A DNA stretch of 64,000 nt. It comes from Acuticoccus sp965213555 (lineage in GTDB: Bacteria; Pseudomonadota; Alphaproteobacteria; Rhizobiales; Amorphaceae). Position 1 is the stretch's first letter. Each line of letters starts with the position of its first letter. Shown here in pieces: positions 26,705-34,085 of the stretch. Where the stretch lies: NCBI RefSeq assembly GCF_965213555.1, contig NZ_OZ243890.1, positions 2,604,001 through 2,668,000 on the forward strand. Direction: 5' to 3'. A program made the position numbers and the translations under genes. The notes under the pieces were generated by a model. The model searched no databases, was not told the DNA's origin, and saw only the letters and a list, made by a program, of their open reading frames with translations.

Positions 26705-27487
26705 TCAGAAGGTGCGGCTCTGGTTCGCGATGCCGCCGTCGATGGTGATGATCGTGCCGGACGTGTAGGCGGAGCGGTCCGAGGCCAGCATGGCGACCAT
26801 CGCGGCGATCTCCTGCGGCGTCGCCGCGCGGGCGAAGGGGAGGGGCTCCTTCAGCCGCTCCCAGTCGTCCGCGTTGCCGGTCCGAGCCGCGGACTTCTTA
26901 CGCATCAGCGTGACGAGACGCTCGGTCTCGACGGGGCCGGGGTTGATGCCGACGACGCGGATGCCGTCGCGGTGGGACTGGCTGCCCAGCGCCCTGGTGA
27001 AGGCGTTCAGCCCGGCGTTGGCCGTCGAGCCGCAGATGTAGTCGAAGTCGAGCGCCTCGGCGGCGTTGCCGATGACGTTGACGATGACGCCGCTCCCCTT
27101 GGCCTTCATCCGCGCGTAGTACTGCCGGCACAGCGAGACGTAGCCGAACACCTTGAGGTCCCAGGCCGCCTTCCAGCTCGCGTCGTCGAACTCCAGGAGG
27201 GTGCCGCCGGGGATGGCGCCGGCGTTGTTCACCAGGACGTCGACGTCGCCGATGCCCTCCACCACGCGGATGCGCTCCTCCTCCACCGACAGGTCCGCGG
27301 CGAGCGCGTCGACCTCCGCCCCGGTCTCCTCGGCGATGCGCCTCGCCGCCGCCTCGATCGCGTCCGCGGTGCGCGCGACGATGACGACGCGGCAGCCCTC
27401 CTCGGCGAGGAGCCGTGCCGTGGCGTAGCCGATCCCCTTCGACGCGCCGGTCACGAGGGCCGTGCGTCCGTTCAACTCAAGGTCCAT
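26705..27487 (-). CDS. SDR-family oxidoreductase lacking the usual YxxxK
   Basis: A 260-residue short-chain dehydrogenase-like protein with a clear NAD(P) motif (ALVTGASKGIGYATARLL), DALAADLS, the NNAG motif (DVLVNNAGAIPGG) and a typical end (SAYTSGTIITIDGGI). Where most SDRs have YSASKAAL, it reads YICGSTANAGLNAFTRAL, so the catalytic Tyr and Lys positions carry Gly and Asn if the following helix is aligned. The tyrosine three residues earlier may or may not replace it. I have seen similar GSxxNA patterns in some SDR subfamilies, so this is probably a natural variant and not damage. It pairs with the downstream alpha/beta hydrolase and is divergent from the TRAP operon. Confidence 0.84.
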   Translation of the reverse strand: MDLELNGRTALVTGASKGIGYATARLLAEEGCRVVIVARTADAIEAAARRIAEETGAEVDALAADLSVEEERIRVVEGIGDVDVLVNNAGAIPGGTLLEFDDASWKAAWDLKVFGYVSLCRQYYARMKAKGSGVIVNVIGNAAEALDFDYICGSTANAGLNAFTRALGSQSHRDGIRVVGINPGPVETERLVTLMRKKSAARTGNADDWERLKEPLPFARAATPQEIAAMVAMLASDRSAYTSGTIITIDGGIANQSRTF

Positions 27488-27657
27488 CGTCTCCGCCTCG
27501 TGGCCGTCACCGCTGTCAGGCTAGCAGGATTGCGTCGGCCCACGCTACGGCGACTGCCCCTCGACAGAGAGCCGTTTGCGGGCTGAAGTGGCCTGGAAGG
27601 TGCAGCGCACGCGCCGACGAGGCTGGCCACTGGCCGACCGAACCACGAGGGACATCC

Positions 27658-28629
27658 ATGAAAAGTCACCGCACCGTCCTCGCCGCGCTCGTCGTTGGGA
27701 CGCTCGCGACGCCCGCGTCGGCGCAGACCGAGACGATCCGAGTGAGCTACGAGACGACGCCCGAGCACATCAAGAGCCGCACGATCGAGGTCTTCACGGA
27801 GGAGCTCGAGGCGATCTCGGACGGCTACTTCGCGGTGGAGCTCTACCCGTCCGCCCAGCTCCTCGGTCCGTCCGACGAGGTGGCGGCCACGGCGCGCGGG
27901 CAGATCGAGATGTCCGCGCCCTACTTCAGCTACGTCGCCGGCGTCGAGCCGCTCATGAACATCTACCAGGCGCCCTTGGTGTTCGAGAGCTACGAGCAGC
28001 TTTGGAAGTTCCTGGAGACCCAGGAGGCGGAGGACGTCGCCTCCAGCCTGCGTCAGCGCAACCTCGAGCCGGTGGGCTACTGGTTCGAGAACCCGAGCCG
28101 GCTATGGGGCAAGGAGCCGCTGCGCTCCATCGCCGACATGCGCGGCAAGAAGATCCGCACCGTGCCGTCGGAGATCCTGCAGAAGGCGGTGGAGGCGATG
28201 GGCGCGCAACCCACCGCGATCCCGGGCACCGAGCTCTACCTCGCGCTGCAGCAGGGCGTCGCCGATGGGGCGTTCACCGCGCCCAACTTCGGCCTTACCA
28301 TGAAGTACTACGAGGTGACCGAAGCGGTGACCAAGCTCGACCTGTTCTACGGCGGCTACATCGTCCTGTTCCACAAGCCCTGGTTCGACGCCCTGCCGGA
28401 GGAGCGACAGGCGCAGATCGAGGAGGCCGTCGCCAAGGCGCGCGCGTTCAACGAGGAGTTCGTCCAGAAGGACCTCGCCGGGATCGACGAAGAGCTGCGC
28501 GCCGTCGGCCAGGAGGTCATCGAGCTCGACGAGGCGGCGCTCGAGGAGTTCCGCCAGGCGCTCGAGCCGTACTACGAGACGCTGGATCCCAAGATCCAGG
28601 CGATGATCGCGAAGGCGCGCTCGCTCTGA
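27658..28629 (+). CDS. TRAP transporter substrate-binding protein (DctP family)
   Basis: A 323-residue periplasmic receptor, only distantly similar to the one at 22430. A signal peptide (MKSHRTVLAALVVGTLATPASAQ) is followed by VSYETTPEHIKSRTIEVFTE and FAVELYPSAQLLGPSDEVAA. The ligand segment has YWFENPSRLWGKEPLRSIAD and GKKIRTVPSEILQKAVEAMG, with the usual Arg contacting a carboxylate. The C-terminal helices include ALPEERQAQIEEAVAKARAF. It starts at ATG 27658 after cgagggacatcc. Genes for both permeases follow with no gaps, and this set is intact. Confidence 0.9.
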   Translation: MKSHRTVLAALVVGTLATPASAQTETIRVSYETTPEHIKSRTIEVFTEELEAISDGYFAVELYPSAQLLGPSDEVAATARGQIEMSAPYFSYVAGVEPLMNIYQAPLVFESYEQLWKFLETQEAEDVASSLRQRNLEPVGYWFENPSRLWGKEPLRSIADMRGKKIRTVPSEILQKAVEAMGAQPTAIPGTELYLALQQGVADGAFTAPNFGLTMKYYEVTEAVTKLDLFYGGYIVLFHKPWFDALPEERQAQIEEAVAKARAFNEEFVQKDLAGIDEELRAVGQEVIELDEAALEEFRQALEPYYETLDPKIQAMIAKARSL

Positions 28630-29156
28630 CGAGCGACACGAGCGCCGCGTCGGGCGCTGCAGCGCGCGCGCTGCTTGCACTGCACCACGGGATCGCCGCG
28701 GCCATGGCGCTGTCCTTCATGGCGGCGGTGGCGATCACGTTCGGCATGACGGTGAGCCGTTACGTCTTCGCCATGTCGGACCCGACGGCGGAGTACCTGT
28801 CGCGCTACCTCGTCATCCTCGGCACGTTCCTCGGCTTCCCCGTCGCCGTGCTCCAGGGGCTCCACGTGCGCTTCGACCTCCTCGACCACGCGCTGTCGGG
28901 GTCGGCGCGCCGTGCGTTCCAGGTGATCGGCTCGCTGCTGTCGATGGGCATCTGCGCGGTGTTCGCCTGGGCGGCGTGGCTCTTCGTGGGCGACTCGCGC
29001 ATGTTCGGCGAGATCATGCCGACCGGCTTCGACCTGCCGCTGTGGATCCCCCACGCCAGCGTCCTCCTCGGCATGGGGCTCGGCGTGCTCGCCTACCTCG
29101 CCGTCCTCGTCCTCGGGCCGATCGTCCCTGCGGCCCGCGACGCCGACCATCCCTGA
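28626..29156 (+). CDS. TRAP transporter small permease (DctQ family)
   Basis: A four-helix DctQ protein: helix 1 HGIAAAMALSFMAAVAITFG, helix 2 YLSRYLVILGTFLGFPVAV, helix 3 VIGSLLSMGICAVFAWAAWL and helix 4 SVLLGMGLGVLAYLAVLVLG. The GLHVRFDLL segment corresponds to the G-HIR signature. The start is unclear: the frame overlaps the DctP stop, and no ATG or GTG lies before helix 1. A CTG at 28626 that overlaps the TGA gives a normal N-terminus, while ATG 28704 would begin inside helix 1. Translational coupling with a rare start codon is my best reading. Confidence 0.82.
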   Translation: MTSDTSAASGAAARALLALHHGIAAAMALSFMAAVAITFGMTVSRYVFAMSDPTAEYLSRYLVILGTFLGFPVAVLQGLHVRFDLLDHALSGSARRAFQVIGSLLSMGICAVFAWAAWLFVGDSRMFGEIMPTGFDLPLWIPHASVLLGMGLGVLAYLAVLVLGPIVPAARDADHP

Positions 29157-29162
29157 ACGAAC

Positions 29163-30437
29163 GTGACACCCTTCCTCGTCTCCTCGGGCGCGCTGTTCGT
29201 GCTGGGCGTGCCCATCGCGCTCGCCATGTCCGCCGGCGCGCTGCTGTACCTGTGGCTGTCGAACAACCTCCTCCTCATCGGGCCAGCCACGTGGTTCGCC
29301 GGGCTCGACAAGGCGCCGATCATGGCGATCCCGTTCTTCATCCTGGCGGCGGAGATCCTGTCGCGGGGCGGGGCGGTTGCACGCCTCGTCGCCGCCATCG
29401 ACAGCCTGATCGGCCACGTGCGCGGCGGGCTCGCGGTGGTGGCGGTCGTCGCCACGATGATCTTCTCGGCGGTGTCGGGCTCCTCCATCGCGACCGCCGC
29501 GGCGGTGGGCATCGTCCTCATCCCGCAGATGCTGGAGCGCGGCTACCCGGAGCGCTTCGTGCTCGGACTCATCGCCGCAGCGGGCGGGCTCGGCATCCTC
29601 ATCCCGCCCTCGGTGCCGCTCATCATCTACGGCACGGTGACGGGCGAGTCGGTCGGCAAGCTGTTTCAGGCCGGCATCCTGCCCGGCCTCATGATCGCCG
29701 GCCTGCTGTGCGCCTTCGCGGTGTTCGAGGCGCATCGGCGAGGCCTGGAAAGCCGGCCGCCCGACACCTGGCGCGCCCGCGGCCACGCGCTGTGGCAGGC
29801 GAAGGCCATCCTCACCTTCCCCGTCGTCATCCTCGGCTCGATCTATGGCGGCATCTTCACGCCGAGCGAATCGTCCGCCCTCGCGGTGGTCTACGCGCTC
29901 GTCATCACCTTGCGCACCTACCTCGCCATGGGCCTCGCCGAGCTCTTCACCGTCCTCGTGTCGGCCTGCGCGACGACGGCGGCGATCCTGATGATCCTCG
30001 CCGCCGCGGCGCTCTTCGGCTACGCCGTCACGCTGTCCGGACTGCCGCAGCTCATCGTGGACTGGATCACCTCACTCGGCCTCGGCACGATGGGCTTCCT
30101 GTTCCTGATCAACGCCGTCTTCATCGTGCTCGGGATGTTCTTGGAGATCATCTCCATCATCCTGATCACGCTGCCGATCCTCTACCCGCTGCTCGCGGTC
30201 TTCGGGGTCGACCCCATCCACTTCGCCATCATCATGGTGGTGAACATGGAGCTTGCGGTGATCACGCCGCCCATCGGGCTCAACCTGTTCGCCATCGCGG
30301 CCATCGCCCGGCGCCAGGTGAAGGACCTCTTCCTCGGCGTGATCCCGTTCTATGGGGTGATCTTCGTCGGCCTCGTCGTCGTCACCACCGTGCCGGCGAT
30401 CAGCCTCCTGCTGGTCCGGCTGTTCCCCATCGGCTGA
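29163..30437 (+). CDS. TRAP transporter large permease (DctM family)
   Basis: A 424-residue permease with about twelve hydrophobic segments that uses the sodium or proton gradient to move the bound ligand. Typical DctM segments are GLDKAPIMAIPFFILAAEIL, FSAVSGSSIATAAAVGIVLI, GGLGILIPPSVPLIIYGTVT, GIFTPSESSALAVVYALVI, FLEIISIILITLPILYPLLA and ITPPIGLNLFAIAAIARRQV. The GTG start at 29163 lies seven bases after the small-permease stop. This is the intact counterpart of the frameshifted copy at 23972. The convergent sugar-dehydrogenase gene ends five bases away. Confidence 0.91.
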   Translation: MTPFLVSSGALFVLGVPIALAMSAGALLYLWLSNNLLLIGPATWFAGLDKAPIMAIPFFILAAEILSRGGAVARLVAAIDSLIGHVRGGLAVVAVVATMIFSAVSGSSIATAAAVGIVLIPQMLERGYPERFVLGLIAAAGGLGILIPPSVPLIIYGTVTGESVGKLFQAGILPGLMIAGLLCAFAVFEAHRRGLESRPPDTWRARGHALWQAKAILTFPVVILGSIYGGIFTPSESSALAVVYALVITLRTYLAMGLAELFTVLVSACATTAAILMILAAAALFGYAVTLSGLPQLIVDWITSLGLGTMGFLFLINAVFIVLGMFLEIISIILITLPILYPLLAVFGVDPIHFAIIMVVNMELAVITPPIGLNLFAIAAIARRQVKDLFLGVIPFYGVIFVGLVVVTTVPAISLLLVRLFPIG

Positions 30438-30441
30438 AGGG

Positions 30442-31653
30442 TCACGCGGAGCCCCCGTTGGTCAGCCGCACGATCGCGGAGCCCTGGCCTTCGGTGATGG
30501 CGTAGACCGCCCCGTCCGGGCCGACCTTCACGTCGCGCACCCGCACGGCCATCGGCACCCTGGATTCGCTGGCGACGCGCCCGTCCTCCATGTCGAGGAC
30601 CACGATGGTCTGCGAGGCGAGCCCACCGACGAGGAGGTCGCCCTGCCACTCCGGGAACTCGTCGCCCCGGTACTCGTCCATGCCGGACGGCGCGATCACC
30701 GGGTCCCAGTAGTACACCGGCTGCTCCATCCCCTCCTTCTCGGTGATGCCCTCGCCGATGGGCTGGCCGTTGTAGTTGATGCCGTAGGTGATCACCGGCC
30801 AGCCGTAGTTCAGCCCGGGCTCCGGGCGGTTGAGCTCGTCGCCGCCGAGCGGGCCATGCTCCACGGTCCACAGCGTGCCGTCCTCGGTCACGGTGGCGGA
30901 CTGCACGTTGCGATGGCCGTAGGACCAGATCTCGGGCTGGGCGTCGGCGTGGTCCACGAACGGGTTGTCGTCGGGCGCCGATCCGTCCGGGTTGAGCCTG
31001 AACACCTTGCCCATGCCGGTGGAGAGGTCCTGCGCGCGGTCGCGGATCGGCGTGTCGAAGCGCTCGCCGACGGCGAGGAAAAGCGTGCCGTCGGGCCGGA
31101 ACGCGATGCGCGAGCCGTAATGCAGGTTGCCGCGGTAGGCAGGCGTCTGGCGGAAGATCACCTCCACGTCCTCGAGCGCGCCTGAGTTCGCGTCGAGCAC
31201 GAGCCTTGCGCGCGCGAGGCTCGTGCCGCTGCCGCCCTCGCGCGGCTCGGCGAACGAAAAGTACACGGTGCCGCTGTCGGCAAAGTCCGGCGCCAGCGCG
31301 ACGTCGAGAAGCCCGCCGTGCTCCCGCGCCTCAACCTCCGGGACGCCGGAGATCGGCTCGCCGAACGTGCCGTCCTGCGTCACCACGTGCATCGTGCCGC
31401 GCTTGGCGGTGACGAGCATCCGCCCGTCCGGCAGGAACTCCATCGCCCAGAGCCTCGGCAGGCCGCGGGCGACGACCTCGCTCTCGACGTCGACCTCCTG
31501 CGCCGGCTGGGGCGCGCGGGTCTGACCCTCGAAGGCGGGCGTCTGGTCGGGCGCGTTGGGCGACCGCGTCTGGACGGGCGGGCGGAGCTCGTCCTGCGCC
31601 AAAGCGGGGAGGGCGAGGACGGCTGCGAGCGCGGCGAGCGCGGGACGACGCAT
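30442..31653 (-). CDS. PQQ-dependent aldose sugar dehydrogenase-like protein
   Basis: A 403-residue periplasmic protein of the soluble glucose/sorbosone dehydrogenase family (six-bladed propeller using PQQ). The signal peptide is MRRPALAALAAVLALPALAQ, followed by a Pro/Gln-rich linker of about 45 residues. Propeller motifs include LWAMEFLPDGRMLVTAKRGT, EHGGLLDVALAPDFADSGTV, YGSRIAFRPDGTLFLAVGER, HRNVQSATVTEDGTLWTVEH and GPLGGDELNRPEPGLNYGWP. The His of EHGG and the later GHRN motif correspond to the PQQ/catalytic region. Homologues oxidise a range of aldoses. No PQQ biosynthesis gene is in the window. Confidence 0.88.
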   Translation of the reverse strand: MRRPALAALAAVLALPALAQDELRPPVQTRSPNAPDQTPAFEGQTRAPQPAQEVDVESEVVARGLPRLWAMEFLPDGRMLVTAKRGTMHVVTQDGTFGEPISGVPEVEAREHGGLLDVALAPDFADSGTVYFSFAEPREGGSGTSLARARLVLDANSGALEDVEVIFRQTPAYRGNLHYGSRIAFRPDGTLFLAVGERFDTPIRDRAQDLSTGMGKVFRLNPDGSAPDDNPFVDHADAQPEIWSYGHRNVQSATVTEDGTLWTVEHGPLGGDELNRPEPGLNYGWPVITYGINYNGQPIGEGITEKEGMEQPVYYWDPVIAPSGMDEYRGDEFPEWQGDLLVGGLASQTIVVLDMEDGRVASESRVPMAVRVRDVKVGPDGAVYAITEGQGSAIVRLTNGGSA

Positions 31654-31831
31654 GGGTCACCTCTTGAGCGCAGGCGGCGGTGCCGCCGACGAAACGGCGA
31701 CGCCCCATGCGCCACCGGGTCAGACGTAAGTCGAACGCGACCGACCGCAACCGCGCCGACGCAGCGGCCTGCGGCTGTTGCCTTCGGTGCTAATACCATC
31801 TTAAGTAGTCGTGAGGTTCGGGGCGTCAGCG

Positions 31832-32656
31832 ATGAGCGAAGACAAGCGGTACGGCTTCAGCGAGCAGGCGGTCGCCCAGTTCATGCAGACGCTGGGCCGT
31901 GCCAGACCGCTGCCCGCCCCGCCGGACGACCCGACGCCGCCCCACATCGACTTCCCGCCCACCCCGTCGCGCGGCGCGTCCCGGCCGCACTACTGGGGTC
32001 ACCGCCAGCGCGTGCGCGAGCGCTTCGCCAAGGGCGGCGCCGAGTCGATGCCGGACTACGAGATCGTCGAGATGCTGCTGTTCAGCGCGATCCCGAAGGT
32101 CGACGTGAAGCCCCTCGCCAAGCGGCTCCTCGAGGACTTCGGTGGCATCGAACGCCTGCTCACTGCCTCGCGGGAGGAGCTCGCGCGCCACCCCGGCGTC
32201 ACCGACTGGGTGGTGCACCACTTCAAGCTGGCGGAGGCGGTGGCGATCCGTCTTGCCAAGGTCAAGCTGCGCGAGCAGCCCGTCGTCGGCAGCACCGATG
32301 CGGTGATCGCCTACTGCCGCACCATGATGGCGCACCAGAGGGTGGAGCACTTCCGCATCCTCTACCTCGACCTGCAGAACCGCCTCATCGCCGACGAGGA
32401 GCACGGCCGCGGCACGGTCAACCACACGCCGGCCTACCCGCGCGAGATCGTCAAGCGCGCCCTGGAGCTCAACGCGGTGGGCGTGATCCTGGTGCACAAC
32501 CACCCGTCGGGCGACCCGACACCGTCGCGCCAAGACATCACGATGACCAACGCGGTTAAGGCCGCGCTCGGCACGGTGAACGTGAGGCTCTACGACCACC
32601 TCATCATCGGCCGCGGCAGCGAGACGAGCCTCGCCGCGCTCGGGGCGATCGAGTGA
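31832..32656 (+). CDS. radC: RadC family protein (JAB-type domain)
   Basis: A 274-residue RadC homologue. The N-terminal helix-hairpin-helix half is recognisable (HRQRVRERFAKGGAESMPDY, LLEDFGGIERLLTASREEL). The C-terminal JAB/MPN-like domain carries EHFRILYLDLQNRLIADEE and the metal motif HNHPSGDPTPSRQD. The final segment VRLYDHLIIGRG has the partner His. The biochemical role of RadC is unsettled, and the name DNA repair protein is historical. ATG 31832 gives a standard N-terminus; GTG 31811 is an alternative seven residues longer. It lies directly upstream of the small-peptide locus, on the same strand. Confidence 0.9.
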   Translation: MSEDKRYGFSEQAVAQFMQTLGRARPLPAPPDDPTPPHIDFPPTPSRGASRPHYWGHRQRVRERFAKGGAESMPDYEIVEMLLFSAIPKVDVKPLAKRLLEDFGGIERLLTASREELARHPGVTDWVVHHFKLAEAVAIRLAKVKLREQPVVGSTDAVIAYCRTMMAHQRVEHFRILYLDLQNRLIADEEHGRGTVNHTPAYPREIVKRALELNAVGVILVHNHPSGDPTPSRQDITMTNAVKAALGTVNVRLYDHLIIGRGSETSLAALGAIE

Positions 32657-32710
32657 ACCTTGCGTAACAACAGCTGCCAGCCGCCGGATCGAGCGTACGA
32701 TGTCGTGTTG

Positions 32711-32740
32711 TTGACGTCACTTGCCCCTTCGGCTTAGTTT
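32711..32740 (+). promoter_or_regulatory. candidate sigma-70-type promoter for the small-peptide locus
   Basis: TTGACG at 32711-32716 matches a -35 box. At a spacing of 17 or 18 bases it is followed by TTAGTT or TAGTTT (32734-32740), a modest -10 in a locally AT-rich stretch. The peptide start lies about 27 bases further on. This 110-base gap after radC is AT-richer than the surroundings, as a promoter would be. Confidence 0.35.
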
Positions 32741-32766
32741 AAGATGTTATTCAACGGAGGTTTTCG

Positions 32767-32916
32767 ATGCGCATTCTCCTCGACCACAGCAAGCTGCTCG
32801 GCTTCCGCCTGTACCCCGAGCTTGCAGCAAGCGCACAAGGCACCTCGGGGCTCGGCAGCAAGCTCGGGGCCAAGGCTGGCCTCAAGCTCGGTGCCAAGCT
32901 GGGGGTGAAGGCCTGA
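32767..32916 (+). CDS. putative RiPP precursor peptide with five G-x-K-x repeats
   Basis: A 49-residue peptide whose ATG is preceded by AACGGAGG at six bases, one of the best ribosome sites in the window. The N-terminal half (MRILLDHSKLLGFRLYPEL) is leader-like and amphipathic with the only acidic residues. After a small hinge (AASAQGTS) the C-terminus from Gly30 is five perfect tetrapeptides, GSKL, GAKA, GLKL, GAKL, GVKA. Gly therefore falls at 30, 34, 38, 42 and 46, and Lys at 32, 36, 40, 44 and 48. This is the layout of a leader plus core. Downstream are an HExxH peptide-hydroxylase-like enzyme and an ATP-grasp enzyme. A cationic antimicrobial-like peptide without modification is the alternative. 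Confidence 0.7.
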   Translation: MRILLDHSKLLGFRLYPELAASAQGTSGLGSKLGAKAGLKLGAKLGVKA

Positions 32917-32946
32917 GGCCGCACGACGCCCTCCTGTGACAACGCT

Positions 32947-32962
32947 CCGCGGGCTCCCGCGG
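32947..32962 (+). terminator. hairpin between peptide gene and modifying-enzyme genes
   Basis: CCGCGG (32947-32952) repeats in inverted orientation at 32957-32962 with the loop GCTC, 30 bases after the peptide stop and 24 bases before the HExxH gene. The position suits partial termination, which would give more peptide than enzyme mRNA, as in many RiPP clusters. It is short and lacks a T-run (followed by cctgttcc). Confidence 0.4.
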
Positions 32963-32986
32963 CCTGTTCCGCTCGAAGGCTGAGCC

Positions 32987-33967
32987 TTGGTCTCGACCGG
33001 ATTTGCCCCCAGCGCGGATCGGGCGCGCCAGCTCGATGCCGAGGTCTCGCGTCAGCTCGGGCTCAGCCTGCGCCACGTCCTCTGCGCGTCGAAGGATCAG
33101 CTCGCGTTCGACGGCGAGGCGCTCGACGCCCTTTGCACGCACCTCGAGGCCGGAGGGCGTGTGCGGCCAGCGGTGTTCGGCGCGTACTACGACACGGTCG
33201 TCGCCATCGGCGACGACGACCTGGAGGAGGCCTCCCGCCAACTCGCGAGGCTCGCCCGATGGACCCCCTTCGGCGCGCGCGAGGTCGTCGCCTACGGTAG
33301 CCCCGACCTTGCCGAGGACAACGCACTCTATCACGCCAAGTGGGACCACGCCGTCTCGCCCCTGCGGGCGCCCAGCACGGCCGTCGCATCCGGCTTTCGC
33401 ACCCGCCTCGACGACGGGTTCGCCCTAATGCAAACCGCGCTGCCCGAGCTCTACGGTGAGATCGACGCCATCCTTCGCCAGGTGGTCGTCATCGGCAAGG
33501 AGCCGGCGGCGCCGATGCACGTGGACGGAGGCTCGCACTACCAGCTCTGGGGCGCGCTGTTCCTCAACGGCGAGTTCCATCCCGACCGGATCGCCGTGGT
33601 TGAGGTGCTCGCCCACGAGACGGCGCACTGCCTGCTGTTCGGCTTCTGCACCGAGGAGCCGCTGGTGCTGAACGGGGACGACGAGCTCCATCCCTCGCCG
33701 TTGCGCCACGACCTGCGCCCGATGGACGGCCTCTACCATGCGACGTTCGTGTCCGCGCGCATGCACTGGGCGATGACGCGCCTCGCCGAGCATTCTGGCC
33801 TGTCCGAGGACGAGCGAGGGCGCGCGCGCGAGGCAGCCGCAAAGGACGCCGACAACTTCGAGAAGGGCTACGGCGTCGTTGCAACTCACGGCAAGCTGAC
33901 CGAGCGCGGCGCTGCCCTGATGGAGGGTGCGCGGTCGACCATGGCCGAAGCGAAGGTCGCCGCCTGA
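32987..33967 (+). CDS. HExxH-motif peptide-modification protein (aKG-HExxH peptide beta-hydroxylase-like)
   Basis: A 326-residue protein that I place in the HExxH peptide-modification family, whose members are now described as 2-oxoglutarate-dependent peptide beta-hydroxylases. The motif is HETAH, His210-Glu211 to His214, in VVEVLAHETAHCLLFGF. It is followed by SPLRHDLRPMDGLYHATFVS (about 237-256), which matches the downstream region of that family, where a third metal ligand is expected. No signal peptide. The TTG start at 32987 has a GAAGG sequence 8-12 bases upstream; a later start is possible. It lies 70 bases after the peptide gene and 118 bases before the ATP-grasp gene, which supports peptide modification. 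A metalloprotease is the main alternative. Confidence 0.72.
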   Translation: MVSTGFAPSADRARQLDAEVSRQLGLSLRHVLCASKDQLAFDGEALDALCTHLEAGGRVRPAVFGAYYDTVVAIGDDDLEEASRQLARLARWTPFGAREVVAYGSPDLAEDNALYHAKWDHAVSPLRAPSTAVASGFRTRLDDGFALMQTALPELYGEIDAILRQVVVIGKEPAAPMHVDGGSHYQLWGALFLNGEFHPDRIAVVEVLAHETAHCLLFGFCTEEPLVLNGDDELHPSPLRHDLRPMDGLYHATFVSARMHWAMTRLAEHSGLSEDERGRAREAAAKDADNFEKGYGVVATHGKLTERGAALMEGARSTMAEAKVAA

Positions 33968-34085
33968 ACCGGCGCGCGGCGGCACCGGCCACGATCGCGT
34001 GCCACGCCGGACGGCCGAAGCGAGACGCCCGTCCCTGTGTGCCGCCGACACCACATGCCCCCTCGGCGCGCGCGGCGATCATGCG

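Noticed and set aside
31832..32656. radC as evidence of a defence island or mobile element
   Set aside because: radC is widespread in ordinary chromosomes, and no restriction, toxin or integrase gene lies near it here.
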